A stretch of DNA of 64,000 bases from Daedaleopsis sinensis (taxonomy: Eukaryota > Basidiomycota > Agaricomycetes > Polyporales > Polyporaceae), in assembly GCA_033807695.1 (NCBI GenBank), contig CM066302.1, forward strand, positions 1,798,001 to 1,862,000, in the 5' to 3' direction. Numbering within the stretch: position 1 is the stretch's first letter; every line of letters begins with the position of its first letter. Of the stretch, positions 11,180 through 22,892 are shown piece by piece. A model generated the notes under the pieces. That model was not told where the DNA came from. It was given only the letters and a program-made list of their open reading frames with translations, and did no database searches. A program made the position numbers and the translations under genes.

Positions 11180-11837
11180 AGCGCGATAGACTACGAACGT
11201 CTATCAACGCGGTCCTAATAGGGGCCCTGCATCAGCCTACTGGAACCGAGTGCTGTGATTCACTGCTGGCACATACCGACGTGACCTATTAGTTGTGTCG
11301 GGTGAAGAGACGAGTGTGGTGAAAAGTTGGGCATTATCATGAATAGGCAGACGTCGAGGTTTATAGAGTTGAAGACGGGAGCCAAATACGTCTTGAGGCT
11401 GTGAGCATTGAGAGATGACACCGGGAGACAATATGAAAGACAAGGAGACCGTTCCCGATGACTGTTCTCGAAGTTGGCTTCCGAACCACATCGGACCTGC
11501 AGGCCGTTAGGGGGGAGATTGAGAGGACGTCCACGGTCCAAGAGGCGATGAGGGAGTCCATCTATCTATTCCCTAGTCCTATCAGCGCTGATACACAACG
11601 TTGCGGAGTCAATTCTACACGTACCGCTCTAGCATTCTGAGCTCGCGGCGTGATGAGGATACATACCTGTGCGGAGGAGGGGCAAGCGCAGCCGCCGGTG
11701 CTGCGGAGAGCCCGAGTGAGCAGACGTAGAGGCGCACAGCAGGTGGACAGCCGAGGGCGAGCGTCTTGCGCGTAGCTCCCAACGTCGACCTCGCTGCTTT
11801 CCTCCACTCTCCGTCCTAGAGCTCATCGCTGGCTACG
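11180..11837. other. Divergent intergenic region, HET gene and DRS2
   Basis: 658 bp between the start codons of the HET gene (minus) and the P4-ATPase (plus), presumably holding both promoters. I found no clear TATA box, RNA gene or repeat. Confidence 0.5.
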
Positions 11838-14800
11838 ATGAGCGACGACTTTGTTCGCCTGGTCTCACAGGCCAACCCCGCTTCTAGGCAGCAGTACCAG
11901 CCCGCGAACACCGGCTATCCTCCATCCTCTTCTCCTCCACAGGCCATGGACCCCTTCTTCGACGACGACGACGAGTTTCCCGACTCTGCTTTTGGTCGCT
12001 CTCCTGCAATGCAGTCCAAGGAGAGCGGCCTCCCTCTTGCACGCTCCGGAGCTCCTCCTGCTGGTTACGGAAACTCCCAGCTCTCTTTGCCTAACACCAT
12101 CCAACCCGACCAGTGGTCCTTTGACGAAGACCAGCCTGGTTCCAAACCCTTCTCGGGCTCAGCATCTTTCCCGGGCCCGTCCAAAACGCATGCTCGCAAA
12201 CCCTCCAAGACCCCAAAGAAGCCTTGGAAGTGGCCATGGCAGAACAAGGAGCAGGTCTTGACTGGTAATCGAGTTGTTGCGCTCAACAACTCCGCCGCGA
12301 ACGCCGAGTTCTGCAACAACTATGTATCCACCAGCAAATACAACCTTGCTACCTTCGTTCCCAAATTTCTCTTCGGTATGTGCCCAATCCACGAGTTGGA
12401 CGCGTCTAATACAATCGATACCGCTAGAGCAATTCTCGAAGTATGCCAACTTGTTCTTCCTCTTCACCGCGCTCATACAGCAGATACCCGACGTCTCGCC
12501 GACGAACCCCTACACCACCATCGCCCCTCTATCTGTTGTACTACTAGCGTCCGCATTCAAGGAAACGCAGGAGGACTTGGTGAGTGTTTATTACGCCTTC
12601 TTGTGTAATTGCGCATGCGCAGTACGGGAACCTTCCGAACGTGCTTTTGGTGTACATCATCACCCTTCTTCTTCCATGATTGCCGGCTCAGCGCTGCCCA
12701 CTTCCCAAGAACCAGATGCTAACAGCCACGGCAGAAACGCCACCAATCAGACTCTGAGCTCAACTCCCGGACAGCCAAGGTCCTTCAACAGGATGGTACT
12801 TTTGCAGACAAGAAGTGGAAAGACATCATGGTCGGGGATGTGTTACGGTTAGAAAGCGACGAATCCATCCCAGCGGACGTGCTGTTGTTGGCTTCCAGTG
12901 AGCCCGAAGGTTTCTGTTACATTGAGACCTCCAATCTCGATGGGTGCGTCCTCTTCATATCTGTCCAGGGTCCGGTTGTTTACCATCTCCAGTGAGACGA
13001 ACCTCAAGATCAAGCAGGCTTCCCCACAGACCTCGAGTTTCACATCCCCACAACTTGTCACGGCTCTGCATGGAACTCTTCGCTCTGAGCACCCGAACAA
13101 CTCCCTGTACACATACGAAGGCACATTAGAGCTCGTCTCCGACGGCGGCGTCCCGAAGACCATTCCCCTCGGTCCCGATCAGCTTCTCCTTCGAGGAGCG
13201 CAGATCCGGAATACTCCTTGGGCATACGGACTCGTCGTCTTCACCGGACACGAAACCAAGTTGATGCGGAATGCAACGTAAGTGCCCATGCCAACGGCAG
13301 TGAACGCGTGTTGAACGATGCGACATGCAGTGCGGCCCCGATCAAGCGCACATCTGTGGAGCGTCAGGTCAACATCCACATCGTCTTCCTGTTCGTCTTC
13401 CTGCTCGCGTTGTCCATCGGCTCGACGGTAGGCAGCAGCATTCGTTCGGTAGGCTCTCTCTCTCTCATGCGTCGTATGGTAGCTCATGGTTCTTGCAGTG
13501 GTTCTTCTCCAATGCACAATGGTATCTACTCGAGCAGTCCACCATTACTGGCAGAGGTAAGCTTGCCATCAATCTGCGGAACATCTTGCACTAACCGCTC
13601 GTATAGCGAAAAGCTTCATTGAAGGTCAGGAAGCCTGCAGTTAGCGTTAGGAAGGCACTGAGTTCTGTTCAGATATCCTCACGTTCATCATCCTCTACAA
13701 CAACCTGATCCCGATCTCACTCATCGTGACCATGGAAGTCGTGAAGTTCCAGCAGGCACAACTCATCAACTCGGACCTCGACATGTACTACGCGAAGACC
13801 GACACGCCCGCGCTCTGCCGGACGTCGTCGCTCGTCGAGGAGCTCGGTCAGATCGAATACGTGTTCAGCGACAAAACAGGCACACTTACGCGAAACGAGA
13901 TGGAGTTCCGGTTCTGCTCCATCGGCGGCGTTGCATACGCAGACGTCGTGGACGAGGCCCATCGCGGTGACAACGACGACGACAAGGAGGCTTGGCGCTC
14001 GTTCGACGACCTCCGCGGACTCGCCAGCGGCGCCCAGAACCCCTTCGTCGATGTCGGCGGTGAGGCCAGTGCCGAGCGGGCTGTTGCGAACGAGTTCCTC
14101 ACGCTCCTCGCCGTCTGCCATACGGTCATTCCCGAGGTTCGCGACGGCAAGATGCACTACCAGGCCAGCAGTCCGGACGAAGCTGCGCTCGTGGCGGGTG
14201 CGGAGCTGCTTGGGTTCCAGTTCCATGTGAGCAATGCCACGCTGCATAGTTGCACGGTCGCTGACGACCTTGCAGACTCGCAAACCGAAGTCGGTGTTCG
14301 TCAACATCCACGGCCAATCGCTGGAATACGAGATCCTCAACGTGTGCGAGTTCAACTCCACTCGCAAGCGCATGTCGACGGTCGTCCGGTGTCCTGATGG
14401 GAAGATCAAGCTCTTCTGCAAGGGCGCAGATACCGTCATCCTGGAACGCCTCAGCGAGAACCAGCCATATACCGAAAAGACTCTCATTCACCTCGAGGTA
14501 CTAGAGAGAATACGTGCGCCTGTGTCGCTCATGAGCTGATCGCGACTCGTCAGGATTACGCTACCGATGGCCTTCGCACACTTTGCATAGCGGCCCGCGA
14601 CATTCCGGACGCCGAGTATCGCCAGTGGGTAACGTTCTACGACCAGGCAGCAACGACGATCAACGGACGTGGCGAGGCACTCGACAAGGCTGCAGAACTC
14701 ATCGAGAGAGACATGTTCTTGCTCGGGGCCACTGCGATTGAGGACAAGCTCCAGGAAGGTGTGCCCGAGACCATCCACACGTTGCAAATGGCAGGAATCA

Positions 14801-16889
14801 AAGTGCGTGGGTTATGCGTGGACTTTGTCAATTGCGCGCACTTACGGTGTATCGACAGGTCTGGGTCCTCACTGGAGACAGACAGGAGACTGCGATCAAC
14901 ATCGGCATGGCGTGCAGGCTCATCTCGGAGTCGATGAACTTGGTACGTTTCCTCGCTGGCACTATGAGCGTCGATCCGTGTGTTGACGTCCAGTGTAGGT
15001 CATCGTCAACGAAGAGACCGCACACGAGACGCAGGACTTCATCACGAAACGTTTGTCTGCTCTCAAGAACCAACGGAGTACGGGTGATCAGGAGGATCTT
15101 GCCCTAGTAATTGGTGCGGCTGGATGGTTTCCCCAGATAATAGAAAACCGACTCACATATAACAAACCTATAGACGGCAAGAGTCTTACATTCGCTCTTG
15201 AGAAGGAAATCTCGAAGGCATTCCTCGAACTCGCTATCTTGTGCAAGGCCGTCATCTGCTGTAAGTTCATCCACCCTATATGTGGTCAACTTGCTGACAG
15301 CGGTATTGCAGGTCGTGTATCCCCGTTGCAGAAAGCTCTCGTAGTCAAACTCGTTAAGAAGAACCAGAAGTCGATCCTACTAGCGATAGGAGACGGCGCG
15401 AACGATGTCAGTATGATTCAGGCCGCTCACGTCGGCGTTGGTATCTCTGGCTTGGAGGTCGGTTTCAATGCATAGTGACATGCTTCATTTTGCGCTGACA
15501 TCCATGATAGGGCCTCCAAGCTGCCCGTGCGGCGGATGTTGCTATCTCTCAGTTCAGGTTCCTGAAGAAGCTACTTCTCGTTCACGGATCTTGGAGTTAC
15601 ACTCGTCTATCGAAATTGCTGCTATGTACGCTGCTTCCGCCGTCTTTCTCTCTGCGCTCGAGTTGACGCGTGCTCGTCCCAGACTCCTTCTACAAGAACA
15701 TTGTGCTGTACATGACGCAGTTCTGGGTAAGTGATTTGTCCTTCCATAATGTGATGCCGCCTCAACATCCTTTCCAGTTCTCGTTCTTCAACAACTTCTC
15801 GGGGCAGATTGCCTACGAGTCGTGGACACTCTCCTTGTACAACGTCGTCTTCACCGTTCTCCCCCCTCTTGTCATCGGTATCTTCGACCAGTTCGTCTCC
15901 GCTCGCATCCTCGACCGGTATCCCCAGCTGTACATGCTCGGCCAACGCAATGCATTCTTCACAAGAACGCAATTTTGGTTGTGGGTCGGGAACGCCCTGT
16001 ATCACAGTGTCGTACGTCCGACAGAGTTGCTTAATTTCTGCTACGCACTCATATCCGTGCAGGTTCTCTTCGGTTTCTCGGTCATCTTGTTCTGGGGAGA
16101 CCTCAAGCAGGCTACAGGGCTCGACTCAGGACATTGGTTCTGGGGGACGACTCTGTACTTGGCCGTTCTCCTCACTGTGCTTGGCAAGGCTGCCTTGATC
16201 TCCGAGTACGTCCCGCCGTTTCTTGCCTCGACCTATGATATCAATTGACGCACTACTCCAGCTTGTGGACGAAATACACCGTGGCCGGTACGTAGTTGGA
16301 TCATCGTGCGAGTTCCATTGACTAATCCTCTCTCCAGCGATCCCTGGATCTTTCGTCTTCACCATGGCGTTCCTACCGGTGTACGCCATCGTCGCGCCCG
16401 CGATTGGCTTCTCGACGGAGTACAAAGGAATCGTTCCTCGATTGTGGTCGGATGCCGTCTTTTACTTCGTCCTGATCTTGGTACCAATCGTATGTCTCTC
16501 CCGAGACTTCGTCTGGAAATAGTGCGTTCTGGCTGTCGTCTATCTTGCTCCTTTTCATACTCACTTGTACGTGCCTCCCCAGCTATCGGAGAACATACCA
16601 GCCCGAAACGTACCACATCGCCCAGGAGATCCAGAAGTACAACATTCCGGACTACCGGCCCAGACAAGAACAGTGCGTAAAGCTCCCGGTTGACGGGACC
16701 AGACTGCGTGCTGATATATCACTCCTCAGGTTTCAGAAAGCGATCAAGAAGGTTCGCGCAGTGCAGCGAATGCGCCGAAACCGAGGGTTCGCTTTCAGTC
16801 AAACAGAGAACGCGTCACGGCAAGACCAGGCGCGGCTGATTCGAGCTTACGACACTTCGAAGTCGGGAGCGCGGCCATCTGGTTACTGA
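11838..16889 (+). CDS. DRS2: Drs2-type phospholipid-translocating P4-ATPase (flippase)
   Basis: A multi-exon gene for a P4-ATPase of roughly 1,300 residues that flips aminophospholipids to the cytosolic leaflet in Golgi/endosomal membranes. In order: an acidic, disordered N-terminus ([16 protein letters not shown]); the family start of the membrane core ([39 protein letters not shown]); the actuator region ([33 protein letters not shown] after splicing); the phosphorylation site [18 protein letters not shown]; the nucleotide-binding motif [56 protein letters not shown]; and the C-terminal membrane spans. The tail ([20 protein letters not shown]) resembles the Drs2 autoregulatory tail, and the phosphorylation-site context favours Drs2 over Dnf. 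Many small introns interrupt the gene, including one within LALVI|DGKSL at about 15111. It lies between two paralogous HET-domain genes. Stop 16887-16889. Confidence 0.93.
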
Positions 16890-17005
16890 GAGGACGCGAG
16901 AGGTATAGTATACATCTATTCGCTACGCTATCATTATATGGACTTGTACTTTACGGTAGATCTTGCACGCAACGCTAATTTGGAACGTCAACACGAGGCT
17001 ACTTG

Positions 17006-19143
17006 TCACGCAGTCAGTGGCATAGCGTTGACATGGACGGCGGGAGCAGGCTTCGGGCCCTCGCCGCGCGATACCAATGACTGCGCCAACATCTTTTCGT
17101 ACACAAGTCCTTGGAGTCTGATTTCTATGCAGTATGAATCAGCAGCTGGCCACCTAGTGAATGTCAACTGCACCGTGCGGTTCTTGTCACCGAAACTCAT
17201 CGAGCCTGTCTCCCATGAGCTGATATGGTAGGTAGAGCAGAAGGCCTGCGACTGGGATGGACGCGACCGTGCAACACTACCACCTGGCATTTGAAGACCT
17301 TGCCAGGCTTGCGGCGTTAGGAAGGCTGCCGCCGGAGGGACACCGTCGCCCAGAGGTAGGTACTGTGGGCTGGCAAATGCAACGTGGACTGGTGGAGTGA
17401 AGGCGTGTGTTCCCTGAGCCTCGTGGTAGGTATCATGAAGGGTGTGGTTTGAAGTGTACGCCGGGATGGGGTATATGTAGGATGCTGGAGTGATGGAAAC
17501 GGTTGCCCAGAGCTTGGAAGCAATCGTACAGCGACCCAGCTCGATTGTGAAAGACTCCTTGTGTGCGGGGTTGGCGAAGGTGATCGTCTGAAAGGCCGTG
17601 GAAGAGTCGGCGGAGCGAGGACGAGTGTTCAGCTTGCGTTCACTGTCGGGCAGCCGCTTGAAGCCAAATCGCCCGGGCTCGACGCCCATCCAAGTAGGGA
17701 CGAAGAATTTGTTTGGCTCAGACGTGAAGAGGCGCATCCACGGGTGGGCAACATGCGGGGGACGGTGGATGATGTAGATCTCCTTGCTCAATTCATCATC
17801 GTAAGCTGACAGAGGACTCCTCCGACCCAGGTGCAATTGAGTGAGCGTGATCAGGGTCTGTCGCGTTTGTGGGTGAATGGTCATCGTTCTATACACTCTA
17901 CTTCTCCGTGGCTCCATCCGACCGCTCGCAGACGACCGTGAATCGTCCAGGAAGGAGGCACCAACGTAGTATTGGGGGAGGGATCCATCCGAACTCTGTC
18001 GCTGACGAAGCAACAGTCCAATAGGTTGTCCGACCTCGTTCTGGCAAGCGAGGATGGCAAGGTGATAAACCTTTTCGTGTATGACCAGAAGTTGACACCG
18101 AACACCGTAGCTGGTGATAGTCAGCTCTCCTGCATGCTATAGAGCAAAGAGCGCAGTCAACCATCTGTTGGTAGTTCAAAAGAGAGGAAGCATCGACGTA
18201 CTCGGACGGTATTCGGAGCGATGCTCAAACATTCAGCGACGGTATTCATGACCTTATCTTGAGAGACACTGAAAACACCAGCGGAGCCTACGAATGCGGC
18301 TGGCGATGGCGCAAACAAAAAATTCTCGGCCTCAAGGGCATCGGGAATCACCTGGCCAAGCGACATAGAGTTCGACGGAAATGTCGCGCCCCACGCGAAG
18401 AGACTGTGGTCAGAGGTGCGCTTCATGATCTCCTCCTGAAGCCGACGGAATGCGTCTCTTCCCTCTCCATACAGAGTGGACATGTTGACTCCGAAGAGAC
18501 CCATGAGACAGTATGCCTCGTCTTCTAGACGTGTAGTGTGCCGTGAGGATGCCCACGACATGCGACGGGCTACGCTGACGTCGCCGACATCGCGGGCAAA
18601 GGTGAGAACGGCTGCATCCACGCCTGTGATGCTTTCAACCAGACTGGATAGGGCAGCTTTGCTTCCGAGGGGGGTCCAGTCGCTCGACATGAAGAGGAGG
18701 AAACGAGGGGCAATGAGTTCCTGCAGTGTCCACCCCCGAGTGAACCACCGGCTCAATCGGAAGGGTGAATAGGCTCGGTCATGGAGGCCATCACCACTGG
18801 AGACGTCGTGGAGGTAAGCGTAGCACATTCGAGACAGTGCATACCAACGGAACATGGAGTTGATAGCTTCGGAGAGCTCGGCGCTGCTGGTCTTGTTTAT
18901 GCAACAGGTATCGATCCATATCCACGCATACCCGTTGTCGCGCGCGACACGACAAGCACCTCGTATCTTGTCCGAGACACGAGGATCGTTGAGCTCTGCG
19001 CCTTGCTGGATGAGTGCTTGTATGTCCTGGAAGGTCTGTTCTTCCCCTATCCAGACGTGGGACAGAGCTGCGTAACCTCCCGAAACCTCCTCTGGACTGC
19101 TGAATCCTCGAAGTTCAAGGTGGTCAGTCGCGAGGAGCCACAT
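17006..19143 (-). CDS. HET-domain protein, paralogue of the 9.2-11.2 kb gene
   Basis: A two-exon gene of about 690 residues. Exon 1 (19143 to 18202) opens with the HET domain: GYAALSHVWIGEEQTFQD, YAWIWIDTCCINKTSS, AELSEAINSMFRWY, WFTRGWTLQELIAP. It continues with the same accessory block as its paralogue (RRMSWASSRHTTRLEDEAYC, LMGLFGVNMSTLYGEGRDAF). A 65-nt intron (18137-18201, GTACGT..TATAG) joins NTVR to HAGELTITSYGVRCQ, giving a C-terminal half (LAILACQNEVGQP, YYVGASFLDD) that aligns with LALLACEDAQGR and YYVGGFIARGG of the first HET gene. It ends AVHVNAMPLTA*. It faces the end of DRS2, with 116 bp between stops. Function inferred: incompatibility or immune-like cell-death effector. No repeat sensor domain is visible. 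Confidence 0.87.
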
Positions 19144-19479
19144 GATTCAACGTGTCTGAGCATAACGAAGTGAGATGGTCTGTGTCTTCGATCTCTGTAC
19201 CAAACGAGTGCTGACCTTCGAAGCGATGCTGATAATATACGACTCGAAGGGGGGTACTAACTTGAATGCTAAGTTGCGGGATGTGGTTTGCTCCTTCTAG
19301 CAGCTCTTGAGCAGCTCAGGCTTTATAGTGAGGAACCCCAATATGAGTAGTACGGCATTTGCATAGCCTTCATTCAAACGTCAAGATAGTAGCTATAGTT
19401 GTGCACCTGAACGTTACCGTGACCAGACATGGGTCAGGATGCATCGCATTGCTATGCGAGAAGCGTTTGGATGAGCGCA

Positions 19480-20219
19480 TAGATAGAGAGACCGAGGAGC
19501 CGGCTGCGAACGGTGTGGGCGAGAAGCGGCAGAGGGACGATCGGACGACCGACAACGTGCGCGAGCTGAAGCGGGAGCGGACAGAGAAGGCTCGGACGAG
19601 GGGGAGGATATGGAGATTGAGGATGTCGACGAGCTCGAGCGCGCGGCGAGACCGACCGGATCTGGAAACGGTGCGTCGTTGCGCTCCCCACACGAAGCTC
19701 AGCTTCCTGATGTGCGCGGATTGACCTATGCTACAGGTCATATCAGTGCATAATTCGATACCTCGCAGTCTTAATCAACTGCTCGTGGGTGGGAGGAGGA
19801 GGAGTGATGATTATGAGACGAGATCTCCGAACCTCAAGCAGCGTCAGACGCCCAAACGGCGTCTGCACCTTTCCGCAATATTAAATTTGCATTTGGCCTC
19901 TCGCGCTTAGTAAGCCCTTGTTGGGTTAAGATCGCAAGCTCGCATCACGCATGTCCCAACTGCAACATCTGCTTTCGCTTTTGGTCGACTCAGGCGAGGT
20001 TCCCGAGGGTTCCCGCTCCGAGCCAGCAGCAATCGGCACGGCTAATGTGCCTGAATCTTCCACAAGACGTCACAGACGACGTACTAGCAGTTCTCTTCCA
20101 GCAGTAAGTCTCTGTACAATTCGCGACTCGAGTCTACGCTAACTTCCCCAGAGAGCCAAGATGGCCTATGTCATGTTCGAGAATCGACGGGTCGCCCGAC
20201 CTGGCGTCTACTGCAAATG
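19480..20219 (+). pseudogene. Decayed U1A/U2B''-like RRM gene (probable)
   Basis: Scattered coding-like pieces in different frames resemble a U1A/U2B''-type spliceosomal RRM protein. A linker-like stretch, NGVGEKRQRDDRTTDNVREL (about 19509-19568), is followed one frame over by EGSDEGEDMEIEDVDELERA ending in stops. Farther on (about 20020-20219), LMCLNLPQDVTDDVLAVLFQ matches the start of an RRM (RNP2 plus helix 1). A GTAAGT..CAGAG intron then leads to AKMAYVMFENRRVARPG (RNP1-like), stopping at 20219. The middle of the RRM (strand 2 and its loop) is absent, there is no usable start, and frames do not connect. I therefore call it a pseudogene. A heavily spliced but functional gene cannot be excluded. 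Confidence 0.42.
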
Positions 20220-20457
20220 AAGCATGTTTCGTATATCTAGCCTTGTAATCCCCACTGTAAATCTGTATCTCAGCAATTCGCCCCCAGATACTACGCGAAT
20301 GCAAGTGTAGGCGCACTACATCGAACCCTCGGGCGTACGCATCGTGAACGCGTTGGTTCATCTATTGTCACACTGGTGTTACAACTGATCGCACTGGATA
20401 ACCTCTCAGAACGAAACCCTTCCACTCCGTCCCGATTGACGATTATCTCATCACCCC

Positions 20458-21471
20458 TCATGCAGAAAGTGCCTTGTCGATAGCCTCGCCGATACCCTTC
20501 GCAGATGCTGGGTTCTGTCCCGTGATCAGAATGCCGTCTACCACAACATGGGCCTGTGCCGCGGTCGTGAGTGTGTGCGTCTCGCCCGACTCGGAATGAC
20601 TCTCCGCCACTTACCCCCCACGGCTCAGGAGCCTTCTCGAACTGGCCGCCCAGCTCAACGATACGGGATTCGACCAGGAAAGGTATGTCCTACATACGAT
20701 ATCGATCCCGTGAGCACTGCCGTTCGACGACGCGCTGAAGTAGGCGATCCCCAGCTCACCTTCAGTTTTTGCAACTGCTCCTCCTCCGCGTTCGAGAAGG
20801 ACGTCGCACGCCTGCCCTTGAAGATGCTCACGCCTTGTGCATCCGTCGCTCCAACGAGGGCGGCGGGCCCGTGGCACACCGCGGACGTGACCTTGCCCGC
20901 CCTGAAGAACTGCGACCAAGCCCGCCTGTTAGCATGCCTCTCCGCCGCCGACGGGCAGACCCACACCCACCTCGGACACAAGCTTGATGTTCACAGGGTC
21001 GCTCGCGAGGTCGAGCACGGGGCCGTGGCCGCCGATGTAGAAGACGGCGTCGTAGTCGGCGACAGCGACGTCCGCGAGCCTCTTTGCGGTCGCGAGCTTG
21101 TGCTTGATGGCCGCGTCCGCGAGGAAGCCGGCGTCATCCTTGAAGTTCTGCACGCTCAACTCGTCCACGGGCGGGTTCGGGCCCTTCGGCGCTGCGAAGT
21201 CGATCTCGTACTTGGGCGCGAGCACTGTGGGCGGGCGGGCTTGTGAGCCGTGGTGCGTGGTGCGTAGCGCGTCAATAGTCGAGCGTGAATCGGACGCGCA
21301 CCGTAGTATGGGTGAGCGGCCTCGGGGAGGTACCAGCCCTGTTGTTGATGACCATGCAATTAGCACGCGGCCACGGTCGAATGCACCGCGGAGTTCAAGT
21401 GGACTTGCTGTGTTTGCGCCAGTCAGAGTCTGGTTGACGGAGGTGAAGACGAAGAGGATACGCTTTGGCAT
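20458..21471 (-). CDS. DJ-1/PfpI family protein, Hsp31-like (glyoxalase III type)
   Basis: Spliced product of about 240 residues. The start MPKRILFVFTSVNQTLTGAN is the first Met of a conserved N-terminus, and the protein ends ITGQNPASAKGIGEAIDKAL.. at the stop complement of 20458-20460. The active-site residues of the Hsp31 group are visible: Glu in GWYLPEAAHPYY and the nucleophile Cys in VTSAVCHGPAALVG. Further motifs are APKYEIDFAAPKG, DYDAVFYIGGHGPVLDLA and IFKGRRATSFSNAEEEQL. Family members convert methylglyoxal to lactate without glutathione or act as redox chaperones. The first intron (21339-21408) begins GCAAGT rather than GT: only this GC-AG splice gives the conserved TGANT|GWYLPE junction. 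Other introns are GT-AG. A TATA box lies about 80 bp upstream. Confidence 0.9.
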
Positions 21472-21551
21472 ACTGACTTGATTGGCTGTCTGCAGTTGGT
21501 GGTGTGGGAGAGAGGACTCTTGGGAATGATCTGCAGACTGTCGGAATGGCT

Positions 21552-21559
21552 CTTATATA
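21552..21559 (-). promoter_or_regulatory. TATA box of the Hsp31-like gene
   Basis: TATATAAG on the minus strand, about 80 bp upstream of the ATG at 21471. Stress-inducible fungal genes commonly carry TATA boxes, so this fits a regulated promoter. Confidence 0.5.
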
Positions 21560-21735
21560 CCGTTACAGGTGCAAGGTATGTATGACGCTATCGCTGGATA
21601 TGTTAACCTGAGCCAATCCTGGTAGCACGTTCATGCGACCTTAGGTTCGGAACAAACCCCTCACAGCGAGAGTGTGATGGGTTTGAATCAAAGTCCCCTT
21701 GGCATAGGCCGGTCTGAGGGATGACGACATCATTA

Positions 21736-21839
21736 TACCGGTCGGACACCGCTCCTCTTCCCTCCCAGGTACCGGTCGGACACCCCTCCTCTCCTCTCCC
21801 AGGTACCGGTCGGACACCCCTCTCATGTACCGGTCGGAC
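21736..21839 (+). repeat. Short tandem array, TACCGGTCGGAC units
   Basis: Four exact copies of TACCGGTCGGAC start at 21736, 21770, 21804 and 21828. The first two units are 34 bp long, the spacer being a pyrimidine-rich block ending CCCAGG. The third unit is shortened to 24 bp. The array lies in intergenic DNA upstream of the Hsp31-like gene, about 265 bp from its start codon. Confidence 0.9.
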
Positions 21840-22587
21840 GGTACCCCTCTCCGACCTGAGTCTACTGGAGTCGGAGTCGGAGGCGGGTATGTTCAGGTGC
21901 TCGCACACGCGTACGCACCTGGCCCCAGTGCCAGTGGGTGAGAGAAGATAGCGGAACTAGGGCTGCTCAATTCTTGAGGGCTGTTTCGAAACGCAGTCGA
22001 CTGACGAAAAGTCGTCGAGATGCACATACATAACCGAAGGCAGGCGCCCTCCCACAGTCTGAGGCGCTGGCAAGGTCTTCCTCCTACGACCTCCTCCAAC
22101 AGTGTCCTCGATGTACAGGATCGTTATGTCATGGATAAATCATCATAGACTCTACTATGGACGCTGTTACCGCGTGTCTGTCTCGCTCAGGATGGCCCTA
22201 TCACCTACAAAGTGAGTGTTACCTATGGGTTTTTTACCCCAAAATGCTACAGGTTATGGGGTTCTCGCCCCTTTACCGACTCGGGAAGGCCAAAAACCTA
22301 GCTATGGGTTATCACAGGTTATGGGCTTTCAGGAGTATGAGTTAAGAGGGTGTCGACTATCCTGTGAGATCTAGATGCACGGTCCAACATCGGCTTTGTT
22401 TGGAGCACCAACACCCAAGTAGGGGCCACCGCTGTTCTCCATAAGAGGCACTGAGTACTGAAGGAAGACTACTGAGGTAGTAGCCTTGTACCGCTATGTT
22501 TTGTTTGCGTGGTCCATGGACTCGGACATCATCGCAATCGCGATCTGGTTGAACATGAACGAATAAGCTGTTGCGCCAAGCAAAAAC
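21840..22587. other. Intergenic region without a recognised gene
   Basis: Between the minisatellite and tRNA-Pro. The only structure I see is a local duplication: CTATGGGTT and ACAGGTTATGGG each occur twice (the latter at 22249-22260 and 22314-22325), with a GGGTTTTTTACCCC palindrome. No convincing coding sequence. Confidence 0.55.
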
Positions 22588-22694
22588 GGGTCCAACCGGG
22601 ATTCGAACCCGGGATCCCTTGCAGCCGGATCACGTGACATCTCTCGGTCACGTGACTACCCAAAGCAAGTATCTTACCTCTAGACCATTGGACC
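22588..22694 (-). tRNA. tRNA-Pro (anticodon UGG) with 35-nt intron
   Basis: The cloverleaf can be drawn completely. Acceptor GGTCCAA pairs with TTGGACC (7/7), with discriminator C73 as usual for eukaryotic tRNA-Pro. Anticodon stem CTTGC/GCAAG encloses loop TTTGGGT (anticodon TGG). The T arm is CCGGG-TTCGAAT-CCCGG, which also provides the B box. A 35-nt intron (22624-22658) sits at the canonical position after base 37. The intron contains a perfect 9-bp inverted repeat, TCACGTGAC/GTCACGTGA. Confidence 0.93.
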
Positions 22695-22892
22695 AGTGAA
22701 AATTAGAGTGGCCGCTGTGCTATATTGATAGGCGAAGTGCGATCTCACTACGTCATAGCGTGGAGTGCATAAACGTAAGAACGTAAGAACGGTCGGTGGC
22801 ATCCACAAGTCTCCGCACACACCCTCCTCTCTATCTCAAATCGAGCTTGTCAACGTCTAGTCCAGTTTACGACAAACCTCACGACCGCGACA

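Noticed and set aside
22220..22330. Duplicated CTATGGGTT / ACAGGTTATGGG motifs and a GGGTTTTTTACCCC palindrome
   Set aside because: Too short and irregular to call a mobile element or terminator; noted in the intergenic entry only.
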